Shown: in pieces, positions 32,520-43,216 of the stretch
Numbering within the stretch: position 1 is the stretch's first letter
Layout of the letters: each line of letters starts with the position of its first letter
NCBI GenBank assembly: GCA_014529385.2
Contig: CM043963.1
Location: forward strand, 3,721,001-3,785,000
Length of the DNA stretch: 64,000 nucleotides
Source: Adiantum capillus-veneris
Taxonomy: Eukaryota; Streptophyta; Polypodiopsida; Polypodiales; Pteridaceae
Direction: 5' to 3'
Notes under the pieces: generated by a model
Told to the model about the DNA's origin: nothing
Databases searched by the model: none
What the model saw: only the letters and a program-made list of their open reading frames with translations
Program-made: the position numbers and the translations under genes

Positions 32520-35391
32520 GTGACAACAGATGCCTCCGATGTTCTCATTTTCACTTCAGATCTCACTCTAGATGCTTTGGTTGCACAAGATGAGGGTTAT
32601 GCACAGAATTGGATCCTTGATTTTGGTGCAAGTTTTCATGTCACACCGCATAGAGAGTGGTTTTCCTCTTATGCATCCATGCATGGAATAGTCAAGCTTG
32701 GTGATTCCTATGAGCTTGACATTATTGGCATTGGTGATGTGAAACTTCAGATGCATAATGGCACTACTTTTGTGCTGCAGAATGTCAGACATGTGCCCAA
32801 GCTTACCAAAAGCTTGCTTTCTATAGGGCAATTGGATGAACTTGGCTACACTACAGTTTTTGGTAATCGTTCTTGGATGATCTGCAAGAACAACCTTATC
32901 ATGATGAAAGGCAATAAAAACGGATCCCTGTACTCTTTGTTTGTTTCGAGTGTCGACGAACACTCTATCTATGTTGCCGAGCTGCCGTCTCTTGAGTTGT
33001 GGCATAGCCAGCTAGGGCACATTAGCCAAAAGGGAATGAAAACACTTCAACATTTTGGCTACTTACATGTGTTAGATTACACGGACTTTCCAATGTGTGA
33101 GCATTGTCTATATGGCAAACAGACTAGATTGACATCTTCGCTATTGAATAAGAAACTAGCGAACCTCTAGACTTGGTGCACAGTGATTTGTGTGGTCCAA
33201 TGCCACATAAAACTCTAGGGGACTTTCTCACGTTCATAGATGATTCTACCAGAAAGGTGTGGGTCTATCTCCTTAAGCGTAAGGAAGAAGTCTTTTCGAC
33301 ATTCCAAAAATTCCTCGCCATGGTTGAGAACCAATCAAGAACAAAGCTCAAAGCTTTTCGCACGGACAATAGGGGGGGATTCTGCCTCCACAGAGTTCAA
33401 GGATTTTTACAATAGAAAAGGCATTCGGCAGCAGTTTACTTCTCCATACACACCTGCACAAAATGGGATAGCTGAAAGAATGAATTGTACGATTCAAGAA
33501 CGAGTTGTCTCTATGATGTCTATGGCGAAACTTACTCCAGAGTTTTGGGGGGAAGCTGTTCTGACAGCAGTGCACATGATTTTCAATGAATCAAAAATGC
33601 ACAAAAAGCCCATCAAAGATGTTGAGTACAGATGTGTTCTCTTTGAGGATGTAGCCTCCGAACCAACTCAGTTCAGTAGTGTTTCACCTACTCCTCAAGT
33701 GCCAGATACTACTATTGCTCCGGAGAGAGCAGAGTCCAGCAGTCAGGCACTGAAACGCTCTGAGAGAGTATCACGTGCACCCGAGCGGTTTGAGCCGGGT
33801 ATACACCACATTTTGGTCATTGACAGTGGAGAGCCAACCTGCTACAAAGAAGCTATACAAATGGATGATAGCGTTAAGTGGGAGCATGCTATGCAATCAG
33901 AATACAATTCGATTGTGGCTAATGAGACATGGGATTTGGTTGAATTACCGAAAGGCAAAAATACTTTACCTTGCAAGTGGGTATACAAGAAGAAGTATAC
34001 AGTGGAAGATCCCGAGCCTAGATACAAGGCTCGTCTAGTTGCCAAGGGATTCAAGCAACAAAAAGGTGTGGATTTTGATGAGATTTTCTCTCCAGTAGTC
34101 AAGATGACTACACTTCGCACCATGATTGGCTCGGTTGCTATCCAGGACATGGAACTTGTCCAAATGGATGTGAACACAGCATTTCTTCACGAGGATCTAG
34201 ATGAAGATGTCTACAAGAAACAACCCGAGGGATTCGTATGTGAAACCCAAAAACCAACGAGGACAGAATTGGTTTGTAGACTTAAAAAGGCACTCTATGG
34301 CCTCAAGAAAGGTTCAAGGCAATGGTATCAAAAATTCGTCAAATTCATGCAATCTCAGGGTTACATAAGAAGTCAAGAGGATCATTGCTTATACACAAAA
34401 AGATTGAACGATGGTTCTTTAATCATCTTGATCTTGTATGTAGATGATATGCTTATCGCAGGCAAATCAATTGATGAAATCAATCAGTTGAAAAAGATGC
34501 TAAGCACTCAGTTTTTCATGAAGGATTTGGGAGATGCCAATCACTTTCTTGGTATGCACATCAAGAGAGACAGGCAACGTGGAATTCTTGAATTATCTCA
34601 AGAAAAGTACATTCACAAAGTCTTGCAACGTTTTAGTATGCAGGGGGGGAAGTCATTGAGTACCCCAATGCAAGCATACTCCAAACTTAGCAAGGAAGAC
34701 TCTCCCAAGACAGTGGCTGAGAAAGAGGAAATGGCAAAAGTACCATATTCTTCAGTAGTTGGCAGTTTGATGTACACTATGGTAGCCACAAGACCAGACA
34801 TTGCACATGCAGTGGGAGTGGTTAGGGTACATGGCAAACCCTAGCAAGAAGCATTGGGAAGCAATAAAGAAAATACTCAGATATTTGAAAGGTACAGCTA
34901 ACAAGTGTTTACGCTTCGGAAACAGTGATGCATCTATTGTAGGTTACACGGATGCGGATTATGCGGGTTGCGTGGATCGTAGAAGATCCACATCTGGCTA
35001 TGTGTTCATGTTTGCTGGAGCAACTATCTCTTGGAGATTGTGTCTCCAAGATTGCACGTCTTCATCTACCACTGAGGCAGAATATGTTGCTGCGTCTGAC
35101 GCCAGCAAGGAAGCCATATGGTTGGCTCGTCTAGTGGGAGATTTGGGCATTCACGAGGTTCCAGTACTACATTGTGATAGTCAGAGTGCCATTGCTTTGG
35201 CAAAGAATCCAGTGTTTCACTCAAAGTCGAAACACATAGAGGTCAGATACCATGTCATACGAGATGCATTGGCTGGCAAGCGTATCGAGCTTGTCAAGGT
35301 TCACACTGATGACAACCCCGCAGATGCTCTCACAAAGAGCCTAGCCTCGGAGCGATTTATACATTGTATAGAACTTATGGGTGTAGGATGA
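32520..35391 (+). pseudogene. copia-2 pol (protease, integrase, RT, RNase H)
   Basis: Protease active site reads LDFGASFHV with codons D-F-G at 32619-32627, where D-S/T-G is required. Pre-integrase LELWHSQLGHISQKG at about 32994. Integrase core with FIDDSTRKVW and PYTPAQNGIAERM. After TAVHM the frame jumps to IFNESKMHKK, so the integrase C-terminal portion (usually about 100 residues) is deleted at about 33580. RT contains WVYKKK, ARLVAKGF and YVDD at 34437-34448. RNase H has STSGYVF, TTEAEYVAASDASKEA and SKHIEVRYH to TGA at 35391. Frameshifts near 33170, 33375 and 34825. Confidence 0.93.
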
Positions 35392-35474
35392 AGCCTCGGC
35401 AATGCTTCATCGATTTTGTATAGACTAACTATACTAATGCCACTATTGGCCACCATGACCTTCAAGTGGGAGGT

Positions 35475-35681
35475 TGTTGGGGTGTAGGCTAGGTGGCCGT
35501 GGGAAACCACCCTTGTACACTTGATTTCACCTAATCAATATAGGGAGAAAAAGAGGAAGAGTTGACTCTTCTCTTTCTTCTCCACTAACCCAACATAGGC
35601 TGTCTGTGTATCATCCCCTTCCCCATTCTCTTCTTCCCCCTCTCTTGCACACACTCCGTACACACACACGCGCACTCATCA
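35475..35681 (+). repeat. 3' LTR of copia-2
   Basis: 207 bp copy of 29310-29516, preceded by the polypurine tract and followed by TATAT. Confidence 0.95.
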
Positions 35682-35686
35682 TATAT

Positions 35687-35753
35687 AGGCCCTTGACTCC
35701 AACTATCTATAGACCCCCCATATCGCATGTGCATCCTAGCCCTTGGCCTAACA
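35687..35753 (-). repeat. Old Gypsy LTR (family F), proximal part
   Basis: The minus strand starts TGTTAGGCCAAGGG at 35753 directly after the polypurine tract CCAAGAGGGGAGTAA. It is cut after 67 bp by copia-2. Confidence 0.7.
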
Positions 35754-36670
35754 TTACTCCCCTCTTGGAGAAGTTTTTTCACCCTCGAAAACAAAACGTG
35801 GGAGATCTTCTCAAGAACACTAATCTTTTCCATAGTGGTACCTCTCACGTATCCAACTGTCCATTTGACCGATACACAGTTCAGTAAGAGATTCAATGAA
35901 ACCAAGACAAACATCTTGAATTTTCATATTGTTGTCCCTTTATAACCATTTCTGTAACTGGCTTATATTCAAAATAGTGTGTAGACTCTATTTATAACTC
36001 ACTTGAGTATTTTAAATGAGTTACCACAACTAAGAAGGTGACTAAAAAATGACTAGTTTCTAGACTTTCTGAAGATGCTAGAACATGTAAAAATACCTCT
36101 TCTCAACTTTCCATGAAAATGAGTAAATGAGAAACCTCATCAACACAGATTAAGTTCTTGACTTGTTGTCATTCCTCATCAATAAATAACCCCGCCATAA
36201 CCGGTGATCGAGGTTGAGAGCCTTACATAAACATGAAGGGACTAATTCTAATTGCAACATGCTTTGCATCATGATACATAACTCCAAACTAGAGAGGTAA
36301 TCTTTTCAATTGGATTTTTTCTCACTAATGTATGCTCTAGCATCTCCTCTAGCAATAGATTAAAACTTGCAAGCTACACATCCATCTTTGGATGAGTGGT
36401 AGTACTGATATTGAGTTGTTTCTCCTCAATCGTTTACAGACAATCCTCCAGAAATGACTAATAAACATGGGGCACAATTACTCCCAATATATAGATTATG
36501 AACAACCAACTTGGTTAACTTCAGAGATTGAATAGTGATTTGAATAAACCTTACAAATTTTATTCAAGTTATGTACAAGCACCCATATCGAGCCATCACC
36601 TCGTATGGTGGTTGGGAGACCCACGATAAATCTCATAAAGATATTGCAATTGTGGTGCAAAAAGCTTCAT
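35754..36670 (-). pseudogene. Decayed Gypsy (family F) integrase and 3' region
   Basis: Adjacent to the LTR lies a minus-strand polypurine tract and a short frame ending KKLLQEGSNV. At 36150-36665 the minus strand still shows integrase core residues: IVGLPTTIRGDGSIWVLVHN, then FGVMYHDAKHVAIRISPF, corresponding to the region between the two catalytic aspartates and after the glutamate. Many stops and shifts make this a much older copy than the elements nested around it. Confidence 0.65.
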
Positions 36671-38666
36671 AAGCTATCACATTCATGAATTTGCATGCTG
36701 CTCCAGGTCTACTTTTGCTAAACACTAGGGCCCATAGCACCTAGTGTATATGCTTTTAGCAAAAACCTAATCGAAACCTGTATTTTCATTACTATAGTTG
36801 CCAATGCTTATGGTAGATGGTATGCTCATACCACACATTGAAGAGGAGGGAATGAACGTGTAAATATCTCTACAAAAAGAAACTAAATACTTCTCACTCC
36901 AATTACTTGAAAGCCTTGCAAATCGTTTGAACCACAATAGAATATAAATAATAAATCATATTGAGGTACAAACAATGAAACAACAATATATAGCTTTGAT
37001 ATATGCATAAACAACCATCCGTTAATAATGTTTAATAGTATTTGTAACCATAACAAGTCTTACTAGGTATCCAACAATTTATGGCCACTAAAATTGTTCC
37101 CAATTGCGTACTCAAAATGGTCTAATAAATGGATTTGACCAGCATCTAGGGACTCTATTACGACACATAATTTGAGAAACAGACAATCCTAGAGACTCAT
37201 ATTCTCCACATATGGAATATGTCTCATATAGTGATGTTAAGAAATAGAAGATCCATCAAGCATAAAATGTACGTGTGTGTGGAGATAACGAGAAACACTT
37301 AGCGACTTTGAGTGAGAGTGACCCTCATAAACCTTGTTTTCATAGTGACTAAATCGAACTCCATGAGTTCCCAGATCATGTTGCACGCCTTGTGACTAAC
37401 AATATGTCCTAAACAAAACCCTACCAAGTAGGTCTAGAATTTTTTCAATAGGGAGTGAACCCTTTATTGTAGCATAATGAACAGTTAAGAGAGTGTTGTC
37501 TTGGCAATCCAAACCCCTGGGTTAGATTCTGCAAATCCAAATCCCTTGGGTAGATTCAGCAAAGAAACTTCTTAAACTATCAGTTAATTGTGGCGAGCAT
37601 AGTTTATCGTGTCACCAATAGGTATTGTAAGCAACTTGGTAAGGTGAACTTAGCTACTACCCCTTGGCAGTTGGCAATTTCTTTCCTTGAAAATATAAGT
37701 GTGAAGAGGCTAAGCAATGACCATCAACACATATGGATTGATTTGTCATTAGCTAGGTTATACCTCTAAAAAGATCACTTTTATAGACACAATTAGTGAG
37801 CAATTAGTGCTATAGACTAAGCATGAGGTCCTCTAAAGTTGAAATCTTATTCACAACTAGATATTTGAAACAATCGTATCTCCTTCTTGAAAAATTCCCC
37901 AAAAACAAAAAAAGAAGAGAAAGATTCCCAAAACAAAAAGGAAGATATTCTTTGGTGTACAAAACAAGAGATTACCTGCCTTGAGGCTCTCTTAGCCATT
38001 TCATGATATCCCATAAATTATTTACTTTATCTTGAGGTCGTGCCTATCTTCTACAAACAAAAATCATCATCTATAGTGCATGCACCTTGTTCATATAACC
38101 AATTATATAAAGTGCCTGTTGTTGCAATCATATGCAAATATCACAAACAAATATACTAGCCTCAATTGTTACTGAGTAAAGTTGACAGCTATGGGTAACC
38201 CCTACAAAAACTTCAACGACAATACCTTACCTTGTCTGCGACCGAGTAGCAAGTGTTATAGCGGAAGTGTAAAAAATGATTTGGTGGAATTAATTCCACC
38301 TTATATGGCACACCATGCATGCAAATTATAAAAATTAAAGCGATGAGTCCTTGGCTATAATGATGGCCTAAATAGTTTGAACCAATACTATACGTGCCTT
38401 ACATGATCTATATTGTCATGGATACATCATAATTTGATGTTGTCATATGTAAAATGTGAGCTTATATCCTTTTATTGCCAACGCCCAAACCTATATGTCA
38501 TTGCCCTTGAACCCAAGTCAATAAGCAGTACCTTGGCATGGCGTAGAAGCCTTGATTCTCATGATTGCTTGCAAAACCATACAGAATTCTCTCTCATAGA
38601 GATGTAGCAAAAACATAAGTCACATCTTGACCCAACTATCTTGTGTGTGGTCGTGACTATACCAGG
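36671..38666. other. AT-rich region without recognisable gene
   Basis: No frame above about 65 codons and no motif recognised. It may be the rest of the decayed Gypsy family F element, but I cannot identify RT or gag residues. CTTGGGTTAGATTC-type short repeats occur at 37510-37560. Confidence 0.5.
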
Positions 38667-38955
38667 TTAATTATGGCACTTTATTTGTTAATTAAGTTTT
38701 TTTTATTTAGGTTCCTTTTATTGTGTAATGCTTGTTCTTTGTTAGCAGACACCAGAATATACACTTAATTATGGCACTTTATTTGTTAATTAAGTTTCTT
38801 TGATTTAGGCTCCTTTTATTGTGTAATGCTTGTTCTTTGTTAGCAGACACCAGAATATACACCTAATTATGGCGCTTTATTTCTTACTTAAGTTTCTTTG
38901 ATTTAGGTTCCTTTTACTGTGTAATGCTTGTTCTTTGTTAGCATGCACCAAAAAA
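38667..38955 (+). repeat. Three 98-bp tandem repeats
   Basis: Units begin TTAATTATGG(C)ACTTTATTT at 38667 and 38765 and CTAATTATGGCGCTTT at 38863. Each contains TTCCTTTTATTGTGTAATGC or a close variant and TTGTTCTTTGTTAGCA. The third is the most diverged. Non-coding. Confidence 0.92.
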
Positions 38956-39629
38956 TACAATTCTCTATACCAAAACAAATAATGTAACGTATCGATGGGT
39001 ATCCCAAACCCAATGTGCCAATGCACCAAAAAGAATGAGCTCATGATAGGCCATTGTTATGCCTTTCCTGTGGACAATGCTGTCATTAGTCTGGTCCCAA
39101 GCAATTGAAGTAAAGTTTCCGGCACTTTACCCTTTGAAATTTCAGTTCAGACAATCTATTCTTCATTAATATTCTATCCGAAAAATTATCTTGCTCACAC
39201 TTCCCCACTATCTATGCTAGAAACTGAATTTAGACACGTTGCAAAGTCCCCCCCAAGTTCATATGCTGATAGCATATTCCAAACTTTGGAAGCCTCTATG
39301 CAATGTGCCTAAATTTGAAGCCATAAGTACATCGAAAGGATAAAACATGATGGACCCTTTGTGCTCATAGCCAACGGGTGCTTTACTGATATATGGATAT
39401 CATGGAAAAATAAAATCGACCTTGTCAAATTACACCTGGTGTTGAGAATCATAAAGTGACTTAGATTGCCCAATGTTGAAAGGAGATAGCTCAAGAACCT
39501 TAGCTATCAAACTACATCTGATTGCAAAACCTTTTGTGACCAAAGCAACTTTTTGCTTGTGAACTAGTTTTGTAGAAAATTATACAATATGTAACAAGCT
39601 CAAAATTTTAAACGATAAATTGAACTTGT
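38956..39629. other. AT-rich flank, no gene seen
   Basis: No ORF or repeat motif supported. It ends at TTGAACTTGT, directly before gypsy-C. Confidence 0.5.
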
Positions 39630-41279
39630 TGTAATGGAAATGGCCTATGAACTTTGAGAGTAGCGAAATTAGGAAATTAGATAAAGCCTTTTGTGAGATT
39701 ACTTTGTGAGCATAGCGAGTGAACTTAATTGATGGTAGCAACATAAACATGGTACTTAGTTAACTTGGCATGAACAATACTTTTGCAAGAGAGAGAGTTT
39801 AGAGAACATGACGACAATTGAGGACCAGATTCATACGGAGCGGTTCCTCCCTCCAATAGGCATTTGTATTATAGTTTCTCCCAGCAAGAGAGACTTTCTA
39901 CAATACAATCTTTGTGTTCCTTGTGACCTTGGTGATGCAATGAAGATGGAAAGCTTCATGCATCACAAGAATAACATAAACTATCCCAAGCCTCAGTCCC
40001 AAGGTCTCAAACACCTTCGAAGGTGGAGAGAGCTAGTGGGGAATGAGGATACGGAAGAGGAAGAAGAAACATTCCATAGGAGAAAGAAATAGTTCCTCAC
40101 TTATCATCACTCTTCTTGCTAGCATACATAATAACATAGTAATGAAGATGGAGAAGATGGCAAGCTTAAGCATTGAAGCATGGCTCTTGGTTGGATTTGC
40201 ATTCCATAGCCAAGAGTGTTGGTGTAGGCTCTCACTTCTCACAAGCTTGGAGAAGGAGGTGGAGTTCCTCTACTTTCACCAAGTGAGAATCAATCCACAA
40301 ATGAGTGTGTGAGAGGTGTATACCCCCCCCAACACACCCATTGCTTGCTTGGGGTGAGTCCTACGTTTTGCTCGTGCCTCAAGCTCATTGGACCCCTCTC
40401 TCCCTATCCAATCATATGCACCATGCATTTTAAGTACATGAGTAGTCTTTGGACAAGTGTCCTACTGACGCCTTAGAGAGAGAGAGGGCTTGAAAATATC
40501 TAGATATTTGTTGAATGGAACTAGAAGCTCATTGGACCCCTCTTTAGCCCAACCAATAGCATTCAAGCACACCATGTGGCTAAGCATAGGGAGAGTCTGA
40601 CATGTGTCCCATGTGCCCCTTGAGAAAAGGGTGCCCTTTGGGTGAGTGGGAGGTTAAGTACAAGATTCCCCTAACTTTAGGGCTTTCCTCCTCCTTTGTA
40701 GGGTCTCGTTTTGACTCAAGCACCTTACCCCCCATTCATAGGAAGCTTCTCAAGTACCTTCCTCATCAAGCATGACAAGCACCTCAAGTACCTTAGTCAT
40801 CAAGCACGACAAGCACCTTAGTCAACAAGCACAACAAGCACCTCAAGTTTAGGTCCGGTTCCCACCTCAAGCTCACCTCAACCTCATCCCTAGCTTGCCT
40901 AAGGTCAAAGGTCTTTTAACACTAACTATTGGAGGTCTTTAATGAAGCTAATCCTAAGGTCTTTTAAGCTCCATTAGATGCATGCTGCTCTTTGATAGAC
41001 TACCTCCTTTTGGACCCATATTGAGATCTAACCATCTCTCCTCTTGGTCCCCTATTGAGATAAGTCTAGAAGCACTTATTGCGCATTGCTCTTTGGTAGA
41101 CCGTTTCCTTTTGGACCCCTATTGAGATGCAACCATCTCTCCTTTTGGTCCCCTGCTGAGATAGGTCTAGAAGTACATGTCTCTATTTGAAATCTTGTTC
41201 CCGTTTATTCTCCCACATTAAATAACTAGTTTAATATGAGAAAATCATTTGGGCTAGTTAGATATTATGATTTATGACA
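39630..41279 (-). repeat. 3' LTR of gypsy-C
   Basis: Nearly identical to 59281-60900. Internal substructure: CAAGCACCTTAGTCATCAAGCACGAC-type repeats at about 40775-40850 and two tandem ~100-bp repeats (GACTACC../GACCGTTTCCTTTTGGACCC) at about 40985-41185. Confidence 0.95.
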
Positions 41280-41293
41280 TTACCTCTCTCTTG
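41280..41293 (-). other. Polypurine tract of gypsy-C
   Basis: Minus strand CAAGAGAGAGGTAA immediately before TGTCATAAATC. Confidence 0.75.
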
Positions 41294-41448
41294 AAATCAT
41301 AGTCGTCCTCGACTATAAGGTAGAGAAGATAAAGCCTAGTCATTAGTCCATGTTTCTTAGCAGGTAGAGGATTCCTTTTTACACTACGACATTATTCCAA
41401 GATGGATGACTAATCCATTTGGTGCTTGGGAGACGTAGCTGCCGCAAG

Positions 41449-42108
41449 TGTTAAGTATAGAGCCCGATTTACCCCTTGTAAATTTTTGTGGTAAAAGCGC
41501 ACATTTGTAAGGCCCCCATTATGAAAAGATGCCATCGTGCGTGAATAAAAATCACTCGCCGAAAACCAAATTTTCATGGCCGGAATATTATGGCCAGACG
41601 ACGGTCGAAAACTGGTCGGAAAATGACCAATCGGTTGGCTGGTGGTCAGAAGTCAATAGCCGATGGCCGAATTCAAAAGTGGACTTGTCTTCTCAAGGGC
41701 GGCCACACATGGGCGGATTGGAGGGTCCAATTTGGACTTTTCTACACAAAGGTGGCTACACATGGCTTCCTCTCATGAGAGAGGGCAGCCCTTTTGGCCT
41801 ATAAAAGGAAGCCATTTCTACACACATTTCAGAGTGTGAAGCTGATGCAAGAAAGTGAGTGTGAGGTGGTGAGAGTGAAGCAAGCCGGGAGCTCTATTAA
41901 GGGTATAATCCCTTTGTAAACTACTTCTTCTTTTGAAGTACTAAAGCCATTGAGTGGCTGCTTTCTCGTGGACGTAGCCCACATTGGGTGAACCACGTAT
42001 ATCGTGTGTACTCTCTCTCTCTCTCTTAATCTCGTGTGTGTGAAATCTATCTCTCTCCATTAAGTGATCTACTCAAATAGCTATTTAGCTATGTCATCTT
42101 TCCTAACA
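41449..42108 (+). mobile_element. Solo LTR D
   Basis: 660 bp bounded by TGTTAAGTAT and TTTCCTAACA (inverted TGTTA/TAACA) with a perfect target duplication. It contains TATAAAAGG at 41800-41808 and, downstream, GAGCTCTATTAAGGG and a CT tract, the usual promoter-to-R layout. No internal region or coding sequence, so it is a recombination product. The open frame at 41529-41804 has no known domain. Orientation follows the TATA box. Confidence 0.9.
41800..41808 (+). promoter_or_regulatory. TATA box of solo LTR D
   Basis: TATAAAAGG, a close match to the plant consensus, about 350 bp into the LTR. Confidence 0.65.
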
Positions 42109-42113
42109 GCAAG

Positions 42114-42749
42114 CATGTATGCTCTTTAGTCCATATCATACTTCCAAAGTAGAGTGACAAATTCTACTTGGTGTTTGGGAGACGTCGTCACCACAAACAT
42201 GATTCTAAGCATGCATACTATTTAACTTTGTACATAATAAAAAGAGAACTAGTCTTATAAGACAAAAACATTTTTCATTTAAAATTCATTTCATATGCTT
42301 ACTCTAGTGTAGCATTGTAAGTATTGACAAGGTTCATATTATCCTTAAGCTAGGTTCCTTGCATCCATTTAGTATCTTTGAAATGATAATTCTTTAACGT
42401 AATAAGATATCGTTAGATAATCTTACCATTTCTTAATACCTTGTCTTCATGTCATAGGATGGACTTAGATTGAAGTACTTCTTCTTGATCTTTGATTTTT
42501 GGAGGGTCTGCAACTATTGCTTCTTTTGATGGTGCTCCTTTGTAAGGCTTACGTAGGCTCTCATGGAAAACATGGTGCATGAGCCAATGGTTGGGCAACT
42601 TTAATTGATAAGCCATCTCATTGATTGGCTTAAGAATTTAAAAAGGACCATAGTATCTTTTTGCTAGTTTAACATAATACTCTTGATGGCCCGAAGGATT
42701 CTTGCTCGTAGTATGCCTTAGATGAGCCTTGAGAAAATTTAGCAAGACC
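42114..42749 (-). pseudogene. gypsy-C integrase C-terminus and tail
   Basis: The minus strand at about 42400-42690 encodes RYYGPFKILKPINEMAYQLK and HHVFHESLRKPYKGAP, the SH3-like end of Gypsy integrase, followed by an acidic tail (DPPKIKDQEEVLQSKS) and stops. 42114-42390 is the untranslated 3' region. Confidence 0.85.
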
Positions 42750-42976
42750 TGTTACCATATACATGTGGTAGTGATGTGTGTGAACACACTAGGACCTCTG
42801 GGGCATTTTTTTCCTCTTTAGGAGGTTTTTTCCCCCGTGCATTGTATATACGCCCATCACTCTAGGGCTATCTATCTTTCCATTGCACACTAAGTAACAC
42901 ACTCTCTATTGTGTGCCTTGAGCTTCCTTCGTCTTCTCCAAGCTGTGTGTGTTTCTCTACAACCCTAATTCCAACA
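42750..42976 (+). repeat. 5' LTR of copia-3
   Basis: 227 bp, TGTTACCATATACATG...AATTCCAACA; TGTATATA near 42844 could serve as TATA box. Confidence 0.95.
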
Positions 42977-42978
42977 AT

Positions 42979-42990
42979 TGGTATCAGAGC
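42979..42990 (+). other. Primer-binding site of copia-3
   Basis: TGGTATCAGAGC two bases after the LTR. Confidence 0.93.
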
Positions 42991-43216
42991 AGGTCACGTC
43001 CTCTTGGGCTTAGTCGCCAGCTGCTCCAGCACACGCATGCTCACCATCTTCGATTTCAGTGAGCTTTGGCGAGCGTTCGCAGGTCGACAAAAATTTTGGG
43101 CAAGCTCGAAGAGCTTGGTCTGCTCAAAATTTTGATTTGGGCTCATTTCGGCCTCTGTTTCCACTACATGCAGTACTACACATGCTATTTCGTCATTTTG
43201 TGCTAGTGTCAAGGAT

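Larger units (their letters stand above)
29310..35681 (+). mobile_element. copia-2, complete Ty1/Copia element (Tnt1-like)
   Basis: Two 207-bp LTRs, primer site, about 2 kb leader, gag and pol in Copia order, polypurine tract AAGTGGGAGGT (35464-35474) and a 5-bp target duplication. Total 6.4 kb. All coding domains are present except part of integrase, but the frame is broken several times, so it is complete in structure and defective in coding. Confidence 0.95.
29305..35686. other. Target-site duplication TATAT of copia-2
   Basis: TATAT at 29305-29309 and 35682-35686 flanks the TGTTGG...CATCA ends of copia-2. Confidence 0.88.
41444..42113. other. Target-site duplication GCAAG of solo LTR D
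   Basis: GCAAG at 41444-41448 and 42109-42113 flanks TGTTA...TAACA termini. Confidence 0.9.

Noticed and set aside
38667-38955. Possible CRISPR-like array
   Set aside because: Adjacent 98-bp direct repeats without spacers in a eukaryotic sequence; an ordinary tandem repeat.
39808-40312. ORFs of 89-94 codons repeated at 59459-60128
   Set aside because: They lie within the gypsy-C LTRs, on the strand opposite to the element, and lack any domain.
41529-41804. 91-codon ORF
   Set aside because: Inside the promoter half of solo LTR D, overlapping the TATA box; no domain.
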